Notes under the pieces: model-generated
What the model saw: only the letters and a program-made list of their open reading frames with translations
Told to the model about the DNA's origin: nothing
Database searches by the model: none
NCBI RefSeq assembly: GCF_014204535.1
Contig: NZ_JACHLR010000010.1
Coordinates: 1-64,000, forward strand
DNA: 64,000 bases
Source of the DNA: Novosphingobium chloroacetimidivorans
GTDB taxonomy: Bacteria > Pseudomonadota > Alphaproteobacteria > Sphingomonadales > Sphingomonadaceae
Reading direction: 5' to 3'
Position numbers and translations under genes: made by a program
In this document: positions 52,101 to 61,478 of the stretch, piece after piece
Layout of the letters: the number at the start of each line of letters is the position of its first letter
Position numbering within the stretch: position 1 is the first letter of the stretch

Positions 52101-52498
52101 TCTCGTCGCTGAGTGAGAGCAATATTCCGGGCATTCGCTACTTTTCAGGCATCGCGACCTATACGCAATCGCTGCGTCGCCCTGCCGCAGCGAGCGGCGA
52201 GCGCCTGTGGCTTGACTTGGGCGATGCCCGCGATGTCGCCGAAGTGCGGATCAACGGCAAGCTGGCGGGCGGCGTATGGCACGCGCCCTACCGCGTCGAA
52301 GTGACCGGCCTGCTACGTCCCGGCGTCAACAAGGTGGAGGTGAAAGTCGCCAACTTGTGGGTAAATCGATTGATCGGGGATCAGCAGCCCGATGCTAAGA
52401 AGATCACCTGGACCGCGATCAAGACCTACAGCAAGACCTCCAAGCTACGCCCTTCGGGACTGCTAGGACCGGTGCAGTTGCTTGGGCAGGGACGCTGA
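49157..52498 (+). CDS. GH106 alpha-L-rhamnosidase (1113 aa)
   Basis: The signal region (ALVVTTAIAGLAAGTGHAK) is followed by the GH106 hallmark RPRVWWHWMNGNISDDGIRK and DLAWMKRAGLGGVQNFDAN. Further family blocks: VRAIVNDSTEVGPFNWTGD, GLKVYGEAVENARSTLGDD, and a C-terminal jelly-roll (RLWLDLGDARDVAEVRINGK, LAGGVWHAPYRVEVTGLLRP, VKVANLWVNRLIGD). Sphingomonas RhaM, a GH106 enzyme of similar length, removes terminal L-rhamnose from flavonoid and other glycosides. Coupled with GH3, it would hydrolyse rutinoside/neohesperidoside-like disaccharides. Start ATG 49157 overlaps GH3; ATG 49169 is an alternative. Confidence 0.92.
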   Translation: MIGSMKRRADWRTALVVTTAIAGLAAGTGHAKDREATGDGARLETDFRDPPATARPRVWWHWMNGNISDDGIRKDLAWMKRAGLGGVQNFDANQETPQIVPKRLTYMTPEWKRAFQVAASEAQRLGLELAIASSPGWSETGAPWVAPEDGMKKLAWSERLIEGGKRFDGVLPAPANVTGPFGDLPTEEGVPGKQTPSVYRDFAVFAYPVGPGATLPAPRYNAGDQQLDTGALVDGKLMTSAIIDLGTRESPATVTATFASPQEVRSLTLAVPGIAPSPRGPGLLPRLEASRDGKTWTNVTDIPVSDAPSTASFASIKASQFRVVFARPDGTDRSFGGGLPSKLQIRELRFSGESRVNLFEPKAGFSTVRDYYALDAGANPRPSALAPRDVVTLTDKVRADGTLDWSPPAGSNWRVVRLGWSLIGKTNHPASPEATGLEVDKMDPAAVRRYLDKYLAAYRSAAGEPLVGKAGVRAIVNDSTEVGPFNWTGDMAAQFRRLRGYDLAPWLPVLTGAVVGSREQSDAFLYDYRRTIGELHVSAHYGTIAQVAHENGLKVYGEAVENARSTLGDDMAMRRFADYPMAAMWYVPRGASMPAAFMADIRGAASVAHVYGQNIAAAESLTSIMNPWNTGPNELKQIIDLEFALGVNRPVIHTSVHQPVDDKVPGLSLGVFGQYFTRHETWAEMARPWVDYIARSAYMLQQGRNVADVAFFYGEEAPLTSLYATGLPTEVPAPFAYDFVDPDALRDALKVEGPEIVAKGGARYRVLYLGGSSRWMTLSALRQVAALVEAGATVVGEAPQGSPGLGENGPEYEALKRKLWSGQTTSTVGKGRVIAGRDVGAALALAQVAPDFEAAGVAEGADLRFVHRHLDNAEIYFVNNRQNRKEAFDAHFRVTGKAPEIWRATTGKAEAVSYRIENGRTTVPLALDEEEAVFVVFRKPANVASATLAKAKPVTVATLDGPWQVSFEPGRGAPASTTLQLLSSLSESNIPGIRYFSGIATYTQSLRRPAAASGERLWLDLGDARDVAEVRINGKLAGGVWHAPYRVEVTGLLRPGVNKVEVKVANLWVNRLIGDQQPDAKKITWTAIKTYSKTSKLRPSGLLGPVQLLGQGR

Positions 52499-52533
52499 CG
52501 GAAGATCGAGGCACGCCAGTCGCCTGTGCATGG

Positions 52534-52564
52534 AAGCGGGCGGCCGTTTATCGATCGCCCGCTT
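52534..52564. terminator. Bidirectional terminator between GH106 gene and convergent small gene
   Basis: AAGCGGGCG (52534-52542) pairs perfectly with CGCCCGCTT (52556-52564); A/T flanks allow termination from both sides. Confidence 0.65.
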
Positions 52565-52569
52565 ACCGT

Positions 52570-52899
52570 TCAGCTCGGCTTTGCGGCCGTGAGATCAGCC
52601 TGGATCTTGGCCAGCGTTTCATCGGTGAGCTGCTCGCCCGCGAACTGCTGAAGCTGTGACAGGGTCATGCCGCGACCCATCGCGATTTGCGGGTTGTTGA
52701 CGATCTCGGGGATGTACTTGAGCAGGATCGCTTTGGAAGCCGCATCGTCCATGAGCGTGCCGAGGTCGGTTTCGTCCACCTTGTAGGCAGCCGCGGTCTT
52801 CGCGGCGGCAGTCGAGACCGGCGCAGGCGCCGCTTTGGCGGCAATGGGCAGGACTGCAGACGAGGCCACGAGCAAGGTTGAGATCAGGGTACGCATCAT
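52570..52899 (-). CDS. Small secreted protein with helical C-terminal domain (109 aa)
   Basis: Start ATG 52899 with AAAGGAAA upstream (an upstream TTG exists). Signal peptide TLISTLLVASSAVLPIAAKA, then a domain TDLGTLMDDAASKAILLKYI, PEIVNNPQIAMGRGMTLSQL and LTDETLAKIQADLTAAK. The same spacing pattern occurs in the fragment at 43547-43834. In related genomes such domains appear alone or at the end of hydrolases; the function is unknown. Confidence 0.7.
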   Translation of the reverse strand: MMRTLISTLLVASSAVLPIAAKAAPAPVSTAAAKTAAAYKVDETDLGTLMDDAASKAILLKYIPEIVNNPQIAMGRGMTLSQLQQFAGEQLTDETLAKIQADLTAAKPS

Positions 52900-53055
52900 G
52901 GGGATTTCCTTTACCAAGTGGCCGCTGCATCAAGGCGCAAGGGCACTCATTCCGCGGGAGCCGATGCCGGATGCGGGAGAGTTTTCATATCATTTGCGAG
53001 CCATGAAGGTCAATATAGCTACTTGGCGTAGCTTAGAAATTCGGGGCGCTTCGGC

Positions 53056-53703
53056 TCACCACGCCGAAGCTCCCCGCAGCAGCTTGCCAACGAGACCGAG
53101 AGCGAGTCCCTCCGCTTCCTCTGCCTCGATCACTGACGCCTCGTCGCGCATCGCCACACTGCCAGCAACCGCGGCCATGATCAGCTCCGCTGCCCCTGCA
53201 GGATTCGCGGCTTCGATCCCAGCGGCGGGACCAAGCTCCTCGATGGTGGCGACCATCAGGGCTATCATGTTGCGATAACCCCACGAGGTGCTCACGGACA
53301 GCGCTTGCCTGTCGGCCTGCGGCAAGCTCGCCATGAGACGGTTGACGGCGCGAACCTCCGGCTTGGTGGCCCACCGCAGCAGAATGGCTGTGTAGGACGC
53401 CAGCCTGCACTCGAGATCCTCGCCTTCAGGCATACCCGCCTCCTCCGAGCGGAGGACCGACCACCGGTTCATTCGGCTGTCGATGGCGGCGCGCAGCAAG
53501 TCTGCTTTGTCGGAATAACGCTTGTAGATCGTTGTCTTGGGGATACGCAGCGCTGCCGAGAGCGCCTCGATTGAGAAGGCCTCGTAGCCATGCTTCAAGA
53601 ACATTTCGGTGGCATGTTCAAGGATCTCATCCGTGATTTGCGCTGACAGTTTAGCGCTCGGCCGCCCTCTTCGGCGAACGGGCTGTTTAAGCGTTTCCTT
53701 CAC
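53056..53703 (-). CDS. TetR/AcrR-family regulator (215 aa)
   Basis: The N-terminal HTH (EILEHATEMFLKHGYEAFSI, EALSAALRIPKTTIYKRYSD) is typical of TetR; the C-terminal helices (MIALMVATIEELGPAAGIEA) form the ligand domain. It lies divergent to the fatty-acid hydroxylase/sterol desaturase gene with about 120-140 bases between starts, so it most likely controls that gene. No obvious perfect dyad is seen in the spacer. Confidence 0.85.
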   Translation of the reverse strand: MKETLKQPVRRRGRPSAKLSAQITDEILEHATEMFLKHGYEAFSIEALSAALRIPKTTIYKRYSDKADLLRAAIDSRMNRWSVLRSEEAGMPEGEDLECRLASYTAILLRWATKPEVRAVNRLMASLPQADRQALSVSTSWGYRNMIALMVATIEELGPAAGIEAANPAGAAELIMAAVAGSVAMRDEASVIEAEEAEGLALGLVGKLLRGASAW

Positions 53704-53776
53704 TGCCGCCTTCCTCTCGATCGCGTGCTCGCTTGCGCAGGTAGCGGCTTCAAGCCCGATGGCAACGCCGCTTACC

Positions 53777-53805
53777 TTGACAAAATTACTTGCTCCTGCA
53801 AAGAT
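53777..53805 (+). promoter_or_regulatory. Possible promoter for the desaturase gene
   Basis: A consensus TTGACA (53777-53782) with AAAGAT at 17-base spacing (53800-53805), in the TetR/desaturase intergenic region. The -10 match is only partial. Confidence 0.4.
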
Positions 53806-53845
53806 ACGATCAGTAGCTTATTTGATGGTGCGGAGTCGCGCAGGG

Positions 53846-54625
53846 ATGTTGCAGGGTTTGATCAGCGGGGAGCAGATGCTGCAGGTGTGGCTCTACCTCT
53901 TCCTGGCAGCCGGTCTGGTCGCCGGGATCTGGACGGGTTTCTTCAAAGCACGAAAAATTCAACCGCGCGGGTTCAAATGGAAGATCCTGCGCAACGAAGC
54001 GCTGTTCGCGGCCGTCAATCTAGTAATCACCGCCTTCATCCTGGGCACCACGACGGAGTGGCTGACGGCTCGTGGCTGGATCAGCTTCCGCAGCGAACCC
54101 GCTGCTTGGTGGGTGATCGCGCTGGAGTACGTGCTCTATTTCTTCGCATTCGACACCTACTTCTACTGGCTCCACCGCTGGATGCACAAGGAGCCGTTCT
54201 ATGGCTGGGTCCACAAGATCCATCACAAGTCGACCTCGCCCAACCTGCTGACCACGCTCTCGGTCAGCCCGCTCGAGTCGGTGATCAATGGTGGCTTCGT
54301 GCCATTGTTCCTGGCATTGTTCACGGTTCACGACGCGACCATGGCGCTGATCGCGCCGACCAACGTGATCATGGGCCTCTACGTCCATTCGGGTTACGAG
54401 TTCATGCCTCGCTGGTGGAACCGCAGCTGGCTGACCAAGTGGTTCATCACCGCCACGTTCCACGACCAGCATCACCGCTACTTCACCGGCAACTTCGGCG
54501 GCTACACCACGTTCTGGGATCGGCTATGCGGGACCATGCGCACCAAGTTTGAAGCAGACTTCGACAAGGTCAAGGAGCGCGCCGCCAGCGCCAAAAGGGT
54601 GAGCGCTCCAATCGAGGTGGGTTGA
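53846..54625 (+). CDS. Sterol desaturase / fatty acid hydroxylase family protein (259 aa)
   Basis: Four membrane segments (WLYLFLAAGLVAGIWTGFF; FAAVNLVITAFILGTTTEW; VIALEYVLYFFAFDTYF; FVPLFLALFTVHDATMALI) with the eight-histidine di-iron signature: HRWMH, HKIHH, and FHDQHHRYF near the end. Such enzymes hydroxylate or desaturate lipids, sterols or carotenoids in the membrane. Start options in frame are 53825, 53846 and 53876; 53876 has the best site (GGGGAG). The gene interrupts the rhamnoside locus and probably answers to the divergent TetR protein. Confidence 0.85.
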   Translation: MLQGLISGEQMLQVWLYLFLAAGLVAGIWTGFFKARKIQPRGFKWKILRNEALFAAVNLVITAFILGTTTEWLTARGWISFRSEPAAWWVIALEYVLYFFAFDTYFYWLHRWMHKEPFYGWVHKIHHKSTSPNLLTTLSVSPLESVINGGFVPLFLALFTVHDATMALIAPTNVIMGLYVHSGYEFMPRWWNRSWLTKWFITATFHDQHHRYFTGNFGGYTTFWDRLCGTMRTKFEADFDKVKERAASAKRVSAPIEVG

Positions 54626-54650
54626 ACGCGATAGTTTCGAGCATGTGTCG

Positions 54651-55436
54651 CTACTCGGCGATCAGAAGCCTGATGCCGGCTAAGCCCACCATTTTGCGAC
54701 TGGCATCGTCGATCCCATGGTCGGTGATCAGGACGTCGATCTCGTCTAGCGCGCAGACAATCGCTCCGGAGCTCTGACGAAACTTGCTGCTGTCGATCAG
54801 CAGAATGACCTCTTCCGCGCGATCGATCAGACGGCGCTCGGCGGCGACCAGGATGACGTCCTGCTGCATGACCCCGGGCGGACCTACTGACGCCGCTCCC
54901 ATGAACAGCTTGGGGGCATGGAACTGTGGCATCGAGTCCTCGCCCGCCGGCGCCAGAATTATGTTCTGCTCGCGGAATACCGTACCGGAGGGCAGCAGGA
55001 TCCGCGTGCCTTCCTGAGGCAGCAATGCATCCACAAGGTGGAGCGAATTCGTCAGCACCTGCAGGTTCATGCCGGCTAAGTGCGGGCACATCTGAAGCGT
55101 GGTCGTGCCACCGTCGACCATGATTCCTTCACCTGGCTGGCAGAGTGATGCGGCCATGCGGCCGATCGCCTGCTTCTGCGCCAGGTTCTGCGACAGGGAC
55201 TGCGCGAACGGCGTGCCTGCTAGGCGTGATGGCGGGCCCTTTTCCGTGCTGGCGGCCTCGGCGAGCTTGGCTCCGCCACGAACCCTCAAGATATCGCCGC
55301 GCTCTTCCAGGCGGGTGAGATCGCGGCGAATGGTGGCGGGAGAGGCGGCCAGGCTCGCCTCCAAGTCGCGATAGGAAACGAAGCCGGTGGGCTGCATCGC
55401 TTCCAAGATCAGCTTTTCGCGTTCCTCGGCATGCAT
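54651..55436 (-). CDS. DeoR/GlpR-family transcriptional regulator (261 aa)
   Basis: N-terminal DeoR HTH (EREKLILEAMQPTGFVSYRD, LEASLAASPATIRRDLTRLE) and sugar-phosphate sensing domain with IMVDGGTTTLQMCPHL, VLTNSLHLVDALL, LLIDSSKFRQSSG and LDEIDVLITDHGID. DeoR regulators usually repress sugar operons and respond to a phosphorylated intermediate, here probably rhamnulose-1-phosphate. It is the last gene of the minus-strand rhaB-lldD-MFS-deoR unit. The tandem repeats at 59274-59293 are its candidate operator. Confidence 0.88.
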   Translation of the reverse strand: MHAEEREKLILEAMQPTGFVSYRDLEASLAASPATIRRDLTRLEERGDILRVRGGAKLAEAASTEKGPPSRLAGTPFAQSLSQNLAQKQAIGRMAASLCQPGEGIMVDGGTTTLQMCPHLAGMNLQVLTNSLHLVDALLPQEGTRILLPSGTVFREQNIILAPAGEDSMPQFHAPKLFMGAASVGPPGVMQQDVILVAAERRLIDRAEEVILLIDSSKFRQSSGAIVCALDEIDVLITDHGIDDASRKMVGLAGIRLLIAE

Positions 55437-55455
55437 GTCGCCCCACGTACTCCCT

Positions 55456-56703
55456 TCAGGCGGTGCGCCGTTCCGCCTCGAGTTGGTCGAGGGACTTACC
55501 CTCGTTGCGCGGTGCCCAGAGCGCTCCGATAAGGCCGCTCATGATCAGGAAGCCGGTAAGTATCCAGGCAAGGTTCGTAAAGCCTGTGGCATTGAGCATG
55601 GGCACGAAGAAGCTGAATACACCAAGCGCGATCCGCACCACCGCGAAGCAGACGCCCTGCGCCGTGGCCCGCAGGGCTGTGGGGAACTGCTCGGCACTCC
55701 AGAGCTGGAAGAAGCTCTGCGCGCCAAAGCCGCCGCCGAACTGGAGCAGCACGACGTAGAGCAGGGCGATCGGGATGGTCAGAGGAAATAAGGCGAGCAG
55801 GGCCATTCCTATCACCTGGATGACGGCCGAAACGATGAACAGCCAACGCTGGTTTACCTTGTCGGCCAGCTTCATGAAAACAAGATAGATCGAGACCATG
55901 CCGACAAAGAATGACAAGGCCTGGATCGCGACTGACTGCGCCTGCGTCGCCGCGCCCACCGTGCGCAGTATGTAGGGGAAGAAGAACCCGTTGGTGCCTG
56001 CCCACAAGTTCCAGAAGCCGTACATGCCCACGAGGCCCAGGATCGAGGCCAGGTGCTTGCCCTTGAACAAGGTGCTGACTTTGGGCCGCGGGTGCTCGGA
56101 CTGTTGCGCCTCGACCCAGCGGCGGGATTCGTCCATCCGGCTGCGCAACAGCGTCAGGCCAAGGGCGATCACGACGAGGTGCGCAAAGACGATGCGCGCG
56201 CCCAGTTCACCCAGCGAGGTCAGCGCCAGGCTCATCAGCAGAACCACCACAGGACCAAGGTACCATAGCACTTGTGCCACGCCCGAGTGCTTGCCTCGCG
56301 ACTTGTCCGGGGCCTGCTCCGCAATGAGGGACCAACTCGCGGGAATGTCCGCCCCGACTGCGAGCCCGACGATCAGGAAGCCCGTCACGATCATCCACGG
56401 TGCGACGGCGAAGACGAGCAGCAACATGCCGGCCGCGTAGATGAGCATGTCCCACTGGTAGATCTTCTTGCGGCCCAGCTTATCGCATAGCCTCCCGCCG
56501 ATCAGCGCGCCGACGCCCGCGCCAATCGCATTGGGTCCAAAGGCGGCGATCAGGCCAACGAAGTCGTTGGATAGATTATAGCTTTCCTGCCACAGCGCGA
56601 GAGCGGCGGCACCGGCAACGATCGAGCCGGCATCGATATAGTTCGCCAGGCCGGCAAGGATCGTTTCGCTCCAGTTATCCCGTTCAACCGCCTGCTCGCT
56701 CAT
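55456..56703 (-). CDS. MFS sugar transporter, probable L-rhamnose importer (415 aa)
   Basis: Twelve hydrophobic segments with the MFS motif [12 protein letters not shown] between helices 2 and 3 and [20 protein letters not shown] in helices 4-5, characteristic of SV2-like/sugar porters. It lies between lldD and deoR and its start overlaps the lldD stop (ATGA), so it is part of the rhamnose unit. Substrate is inferred from context only; L-rhamnose or its degradation products (lactate) are both possible. Confidence 0.85.
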   Translation of the reverse strand: MSEQAVERDNWSETILAGLANYIDAGSIVAGAAALALWQESYNLSNDFVGLIAAFGPNAIGAGVGALIGGRLCDKLGRKKIYQWDMLIYAAGMLLLVFAVAPWMIVTGFLIVGLAVGADIPASWSLIAEQAPDKSRGKHSGVAQVLWYLGPVVVLLMSLALTSLGELGARIVFAHLVVIALGLTLLRSRMDESRRWVEAQQSEHPRPKVSTLFKGKHLASILGLVGMYGFWNLWAGTNGFFFPYILRTVGAATQAQSVAIQALSFFVGMVSIYLVFMKLADKVNQRWLFIVSAVIQVIGMALLALFPLTIPIALLYVVLLQFGGGFGAQSFFQLWSAEQFPTALRATAQGVCFAVVRIALGVFSFFVPMLNATGFTNLAWILTGFLIMSGLIGALWAPRNEGKSLDQLEAERRTA

Positions 56704-57851
56704 CCTTCGCTCCCGATCAGCACTGTTCTGTCTATTTCGCTCAACCGGGTTGTGCCGGTCAGGGCCATGGCGATGCGGATCTCCGCTTCGATGATGCCTA
56801 ACATTTTGATGATAGCCGCTTCCCCGCCCGCAGCCAGCGCCCAGGCCCAGGCGCGGCCGAGCAGCACGCCCTTGGCGCCAAGCGCCAGCATACGCACCAC
56901 GTCCAGGCCGGAGCGAATGCCACCATCGGCCAGCACGGTCAGCCTGTCACCCACGGCGTCCGCAATCGGAGGCAGCGCGCGCGCGCTCGACAGTACGCCG
57001 TCCAGTTGGCGACCGCCATGGTTGGAGACGACGATCCCGTCAGCACCCACTTCAGCCGCTTCGCGTGCGTCTTCGGGATCGAGGATGCCTTTGATCACCA
57101 GCGGCCCGTTCCATTCCGAACGGATGAAGTCGAGATCGCGCCAGTTGATCGACGGGTCGAAGTTGTTGCGCATCCAGGCGAAGAAATCCTCGATGCCGGT
57201 TTTGCCTTGTAGCACCGGAGCCACGTTGCCGAGCGTGTGCGGGCGGCCGTGCAGCCCGACGTCCCATGCCCAGGCCGGCCGTTGCACCGCCTGCCACATG
57301 CGCCATGCCGCACCCTTGAGCCCGGCCGTTCCGGCGAGCCCGGTCCGATAATCGCGATAACGGCTGCCCGGTACCGGCATGTCGACGGTGAAGACCAACG
57401 TCGAGCACTCGGCGGCTACAGCCTTGGCCAGCAGGTCGCGCATGAAGGCTCGGTCACGGATCATGTAGAGCTGGAACCAGAACGGCTTGGATGCGGCTTG
57501 CGCCACCTCGGCAATGTCGCACGCTCCCACGGTGGAGAGCGTGAACGGAATGCCGGCCTTCTCTGCCGCACGGACCGCCTGGCGCTCGCCGCGCCGTGCG
57601 TTCAGGCCGGCCAGGCCTATCGGCGCCAGGACGACGGGCAGGGCAAGCGGCTGGCCGAACAGCTCGGCTGAGAGATCGAGCTGCGACACGTCCCGCAGTA
57701 CGCGCTGGCGCAAGGCGATGTCAGAGAGGTCGTCGACGTTGCGTCGTAGCGTCGCCTCGGCATACGATCCTCCGTCGATGTATTCGAACAGGAAGCGCGG
57801 CAGCCGGCGGCGGGCCGCTTCGCGAAAGTCGGGGATGGAGGCGAGGATCAT
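56700..57851 (-). CDS. lldD: FMN-dependent L-lactate dehydrogenase / alpha-hydroxy-acid oxidase
   Basis: The 383-residue protein has the family features: [78 protein letters not shown] and the catalytic-histidine signature [11 protein letters not shown], then [12 protein letters not shown]. It would oxidise L-lactate, made from L-lactaldehyde by the dehydrogenase domain of the aldolase fusion, to pyruvate at the membrane or cytosol. It overlaps the kinase and MFS genes by four bases on both sides. Confidence 0.88.
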   Translation of the reverse strand: MILASIPDFREAARRRLPRFLFEYIDGGSYAEATLRRNVDDLSDIALRQRVLRDVSQLDLSAELFGQPLALPVVLAPIGLAGLNARRGERQAVRAAEKAGIPFTLSTVGACDIAEVAQAASKPFWFQLYMIRDRAFMRDLLAKAVAAECSTLVFTVDMPVPGSRYRDYRTGLAGTAGLKGAAWRMWQAVQRPAWAWDVGLHGRPHTLGNVAPVLQGKTGIEDFFAWMRNNFDPSINWRDLDFIRSEWNGPLVIKGILDPEDAREAAEVGADGIVVSNHGGRQLDGVLSSARALPPIADAVGDRLTVLADGGIRSGLDVVRMLALGAKGVLLGRAWAWALAAGGEAAIIKMLGIIEAEIRIAMALTGTTRLSEIDRTVLIGSEG

Positions 57852-59251
57852 GCGAAAGCTCCCACCGCTTCGCGCCAGCGCTGGCGATAGCCGGTGAGAT
57901 CGCCCGCAAGCGGTTCGACCCGGCGCAGCCCACCTGGAGCGGCGAGCATCGGATTGATCAGTCGCAGCGCGCCGAACGACACGTCGTTATGGGCATTGGC
58001 TACAAAGACCTGCGTATCGGGGCGTAGCGAGGCCAGCGCGCGGACGAACACTTCGGCCTCGGCAAAGCGCCCCTCTACGAGCAGTCGGTCACGCGATCCG
58101 ATGAGGTCGAGCGTGGTGTCGGCGACCAGCGCGGCGTAGAGGCACGCGGCGGCGCGGCGCGCGTACCAATCTTTGGGGTAGGCAATCCATGACGAGGACC
58201 CATCGGGAAAGGGGCCGCAGCCCGGCGCAAGAGTTGGGAGCAGCATCGCGCCGTTGGTTAGCACTTCAGGCACGGCGCCCAGCAGACGTGGTTGATCCGG
58301 CGTAATGTCGACGCGCCGTGTATCGATCTCGATCACCTGCTCGATCTCGCGCCCGCCCATGAAGCGCCCAGAAGGAACCGGCCAGCCGTAGGCATCGACG
58401 TTGATCAACGTGTCCCGGCCTTCCGGCAAGCAACTGTCCGTCATCACGGATGCAGGCCGGCGCATGGCCACGAACCACGTTCCGGTCGAGAGAACGGTCG
58501 CCTCCGCTCTGGCGATGTCGAGGAAGCCGCGCGCTGCGAGCAGCGCCGCGTTGGAGTCGTGGATGCCTGCCAGCACCGCTACCGACCCTGGCAAGCCGGT
58601 GGCTTCCGCCAGCGTTGGACGGATCTTGCCAACAGTGTCCTGCGCACGTGCGATAGGCGCGAAGCGTTCCGCCCATCCAAGGCGTTGCGCCATATCGGAA
58701 AAGCGCCCGGTTCCAGGCGACCACAAGTCGCTATGGCACCCAAGGCTGGTAACTTCGCTGACAGCTTCCCCACTCAGCCACCAGGCCCAATATTGCGCCC
58801 AGGGCAGCAGCGTGGCCGTGGTCATGGCCTTGGGATAGAGCCGTTCGGCCCAATACACTTGTGCTCCAAGGTTAAGCCCAGCCGGCAGCAAGGGCGAGCC
58901 GGTCTGTCCGAACGGGTCGCGCTCCTGGCGGTAGCTGGCGGCTACGTCCTCAGGCACGACCTGCTCGTAATCGAACGGCGCGAAGGCCGGGCCATCTGGC
59001 CCCAAAGCCACGAACCCCGCGCCGTGTCCGACCGGGACGATCACCTCAATTGGCTGATCCGCGTAGCGCGCCAGCGTCACGCGAAGCCATGCGGCAATGC
59101 CATCGTGGTCGAGGCGACGAATACCGTCCTGCTTCAGAACGACATTTGGTCGCGCTTGGCGATCGATCATGCGCCCGTCGCGAGTCCACAATGTGACCTT
59201 GCTCAGCGTCTTGCCGATATCGACGACAATGGTGGCGCCTCGCTCTGTCAT
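57848..59251 (-). CDS. rhaB: FGGY-family kinase, probable L-rhamnulokinase
   Basis: Begins [20 protein letters not shown], an actin-like ATPase phosphate-1 loop, with further FGGY blocks [31 protein letters not shown] and [18 protein letters not shown]. The next genes make it the rhamnulose kinase of the pathway, although the sequence is far from E. coli RhaB. An in-frame ATG at 59272 would abut the tandem operator with no ribosome site, so 59251 is preferred. First gene of the minus-strand unit, divergent from the aldolase/isomerase genes. Confidence 0.8.
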   Translation of the reverse strand: MTERGATIVVDIGKTLSKVTLWTRDGRMIDRQARPNVVLKQDGIRRLDHDGIAAWLRVTLARYADQPIEVIVPVGHGAGFVALGPDGPAFAPFDYEQVVPEDVAASYRQERDPFGQTGSPLLPAGLNLGAQVYWAERLYPKAMTTATLLPWAQYWAWWLSGEAVSEVTSLGCHSDLWSPGTGRFSDMAQRLGWAERFAPIARAQDTVGKIRPTLAEATGLPGSVAVLAGIHDSNAALLAARGFLDIARAEATVLSTGTWFVAMRRPASVMTDSCLPEGRDTLINVDAYGWPVPSGRFMGGREIEQVIEIDTRRVDITPDQPRLLGAVPEVLTNGAMLLPTLAPGCGPFPDGSSSWIAYPKDWYARRAAACLYAALVADTTLDLIGSRDRLLVEGRFAEAEVFVRALASLRPDTQVFVANAHNDVSFGALRLINPMLAAPGGLRRVEPLAGDLTGYRQRWREAVGAFA

Positions 59252-59273
59252 GCTCGCCCGCTCAATCCTCATC

Positions 59274-59293
59274 TATGATCGCTTATGATCGCT
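59274..59293. promoter_or_regulatory. Tandem 10-bp repeats, candidate DeoR operator
   Basis: TATGATCGCT occurs twice head to tail (59274-59283 and 59284-59293), followed by TTG. It lies in the 93-base spacer between the divergent rhamnose units, where a regulator could control both. DeoR-type proteins commonly bind direct repeats spaced by one helical turn. Confidence 0.55.
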
Positions 59294-59344
59294 TTGTATT
59301 GAAGTAGATTGATATTGGGAAGGGCCAATGATAGATGCATCGCC

Positions 59345-61462
59345 ATGATCGTTGACACGCTCCTTGCTTCGCCCGCGACTCCCTTCGCCGTCCCCAGCAG
59401 TCGCTGGGATGACGCAGCAGCCGCAACGCTCTCTCCAGCCGAGCTGCTGCTGTACCGTTCGAATCTTCTAGGGTCGGACCTCACCGTCACCAACTTTGGC
59501 GGCGGAAACACTTCGGCCAAGCTCACTGAAGTCGATCCGCTTACCGGCGAGTCCGTGGAAGTGCTTTGGGTCAAAGGTTCGGGTGGCGATATCGGGTCGA
59601 TGAAGCTCGACGGGTTCGCCACGCTCTACCAGGACAAGCTGCTCGGGCTTGAGGCACACTACGCCGGCCTCGAAGACGACGATAAGATGGTTGGCTACCT
59701 GCCGCACTGCACCTTCAACCTCAATGGCCGCGCCGCCAGCATCGATACGCCGCTGCACTCGCTGTTGCCGTTCGCGCACGTCGATCACGTTCATCCTGAC
59801 TCGATCATCGCTCTTGCCGCTTCGTCCGGTGGTGAAGCGGCGACAAAGGAGATCTGGGGGGGGCGCATTGGCTGGCTACCGTGGAAGCGCCCTGGTTACA
59901 CCCTGGGCGTCCAGTTGCGCGATTTTGTAAGGGCCAATCCGCAAGTCGAGGGCGTCATGCTCGCTGGGCACGGCATCATCTGCTGGGCCGACAGTGCGAA
60001 GGCCTGCTACGAACACACGATCGAACTGATCGCGGACGCCGCACGATTCCTAAACTCCAGACTTTCCGAGAAACCGGCTTTCAACGGTGCGTCCTCCGAA
60101 CCTCTCTCCCTGGAGGAACGCGCCGCAACCTGTGCCGACCTTATGCCACGCCTGCGTTCCCTGATGAACGGAGCGAGGCGTAAGGTCGGCCACTTTTCGG
60201 ATGATGCGGAGGCGCTGGAATTCGTCAACTCCGTCGATTTCGAAAGGCTAGCAAACCTGGGCACCTCATGCCCAGACCACTTCCTGCGGACCAAGATCGC
60301 ACCGTTGACGCTAGATCCGGCACGGCTGCAGGACAATACCTACTTGGCCGAGAAGATCGCGGGCTATCGCGCTATGTACGCGGCTTACTACGAGCGGTGC
60401 CGCCGCCCCAACTCGCCCGCAATCCGCGACGCTAATCCCGTGGTAGTCTTGGTGCCAGGCGTCGGGCGAATGACGTTCGCAAGCGACAAGACCACTGCCC
60501 GCCTCGCCGGTGAGTTCTATGGCAATGCTATCAATGTCATGCGCGGCGCCGAGGCGATCGGCGACTACATCGCGCTCGATGAGCAGGAAGCCTTCGACAT
60601 TGAGTACTGGCTGCTCGAGGAGGCGAAGCTGCAGCGCATGCCTGCACCCAAGCCCATGGTCGGGCGCATCGCTCTTGTCACCGGGGGTGCCGGCGGCATC
60701 GGCGCGGCGACGGCGGCAAGGCTGCTGGAAGACGGGGCATGCGTGATGCTGGCGGATCGCGACGGAAATGCACTCGACGAGGTGCGCACCGGCTTTGCCA
60801 AGCAGTTCGGCAAGGACGTGGTCCGCTCGGCCGTGTGCGACGTCACCGACGAGGCGCAAGTCCGCGCCGCGTTCGACGCCTGCGCCCGTGAGTTCGGTGG
60901 CTTGGACGTGCTGGTCGCCAATGCCGGCATCGCCTCGTCCGCTCCGATCGAGGAAACCACGATCGAGCTGTGGAACCGCAACTATGACGTTCTGGCGCAA
61001 GGTTATTTTCTCACCGCCAAGCACGCCTGGGCGCTGATGAAAGGTATGCAGGATCAGGGCGGCACGTCTATCGTGTTCATCGGCTCGAAGAACGCGGTCG
61101 CTGCCGCTACCAATGCCAGCGCCTATGCTTCGGCCAAGGCTGCGGCCAACCACCTGGCCCGCTGCCTAGCCCTGGAAGGCGCGCCGCATGGCATCCGCGT
61201 TAACACGGTCAATCCCGACGCGGTGATCAAGGGCAGCCGCATCTGGGACGGCGACTGGCGCAAAGAGCGTGCGGGCGCCTATGGCATCGACTCAGGAGCC
61301 GAACTCGAGGCGCACTACCGTGATCGCTCGATGTTGAAGCGCGATGTGCTTCCTTCCGACATCGCGGAAGCCGTCTTCTTCCTTGCGAGCGACCAATCCG
61401 CCAAGTCGACAGGCAATATGATCAACGTCGACGCGGGCAACGCCCAGGCCTTTACCCGCTGA
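59345..61462 (+). CDS. rhaD: Bifunctional rhamnulose-1-phosphate aldolase / short-chain dehydrogenase
   Basis: N-terminal class II aldolase domain: TVTNFGGGNTSAKLTE (about residue 50), HVDHVHPDSIIALAAS with zinc histidines (about 145) and LAGHGIICWADSAKACYEHT. C-terminal SDR domain: ALVTGGAGGIGAATAA (about 443), NAGIASSAPIEE and catalytic YASAKAA (about 594). Fusions of this type (RhaD/RhaE-W group) split rhamnulose-1-phosphate into DHAP and L-lactaldehyde and oxidise the latter to L-lactate. ATG 59345 lacks a strong ribosome site; TTG 59309 upstream is possible. The rhaI gene follows by 16 bases. Confidence 0.9.
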   Translation: MIVDTLLASPATPFAVPSSRWDDAAAATLSPAELLLYRSNLLGSDLTVTNFGGGNTSAKLTEVDPLTGESVEVLWVKGSGGDIGSMKLDGFATLYQDKLLGLEAHYAGLEDDDKMVGYLPHCTFNLNGRAASIDTPLHSLLPFAHVDHVHPDSIIALAASSGGEAATKEIWGGRIGWLPWKRPGYTLGVQLRDFVRANPQVEGVMLAGHGIICWADSAKACYEHTIELIADAARFLNSRLSEKPAFNGASSEPLSLEERAATCADLMPRLRSLMNGARRKVGHFSDDAEALEFVNSVDFERLANLGTSCPDHFLRTKIAPLTLDPARLQDNTYLAEKIAGYRAMYAAYYERCRRPNSPAIRDANPVVVLVPGVGRMTFASDKTTARLAGEFYGNAINVMRGAEAIGDYIALDEQEAFDIEYWLLEEAKLQRMPAPKPMVGRIALVTGGAGGIGAATAARLLEDGACVMLADRDGNALDEVRTGFAKQFGKDVVRSAVCDVTDEAQVRAAFDACAREFGGLDVLVANAGIASSAPIEETTIELWNRNYDVLAQGYFLTAKHAWALMKGMQDQGGTSIVFIGSKNAVAAATNASAYASAKAAANHLARCLALEGAPHGIRVNTVNPDAVIKGSRIWDGDWRKERAGAYGIDSGAELEAHYRDRSMLKRDVLPSDIAEAVFFLASDQSAKSTGNMINVDAGNAQAFTR

Positions 61463-61478
61463 GGCGAGGATACCAGAT

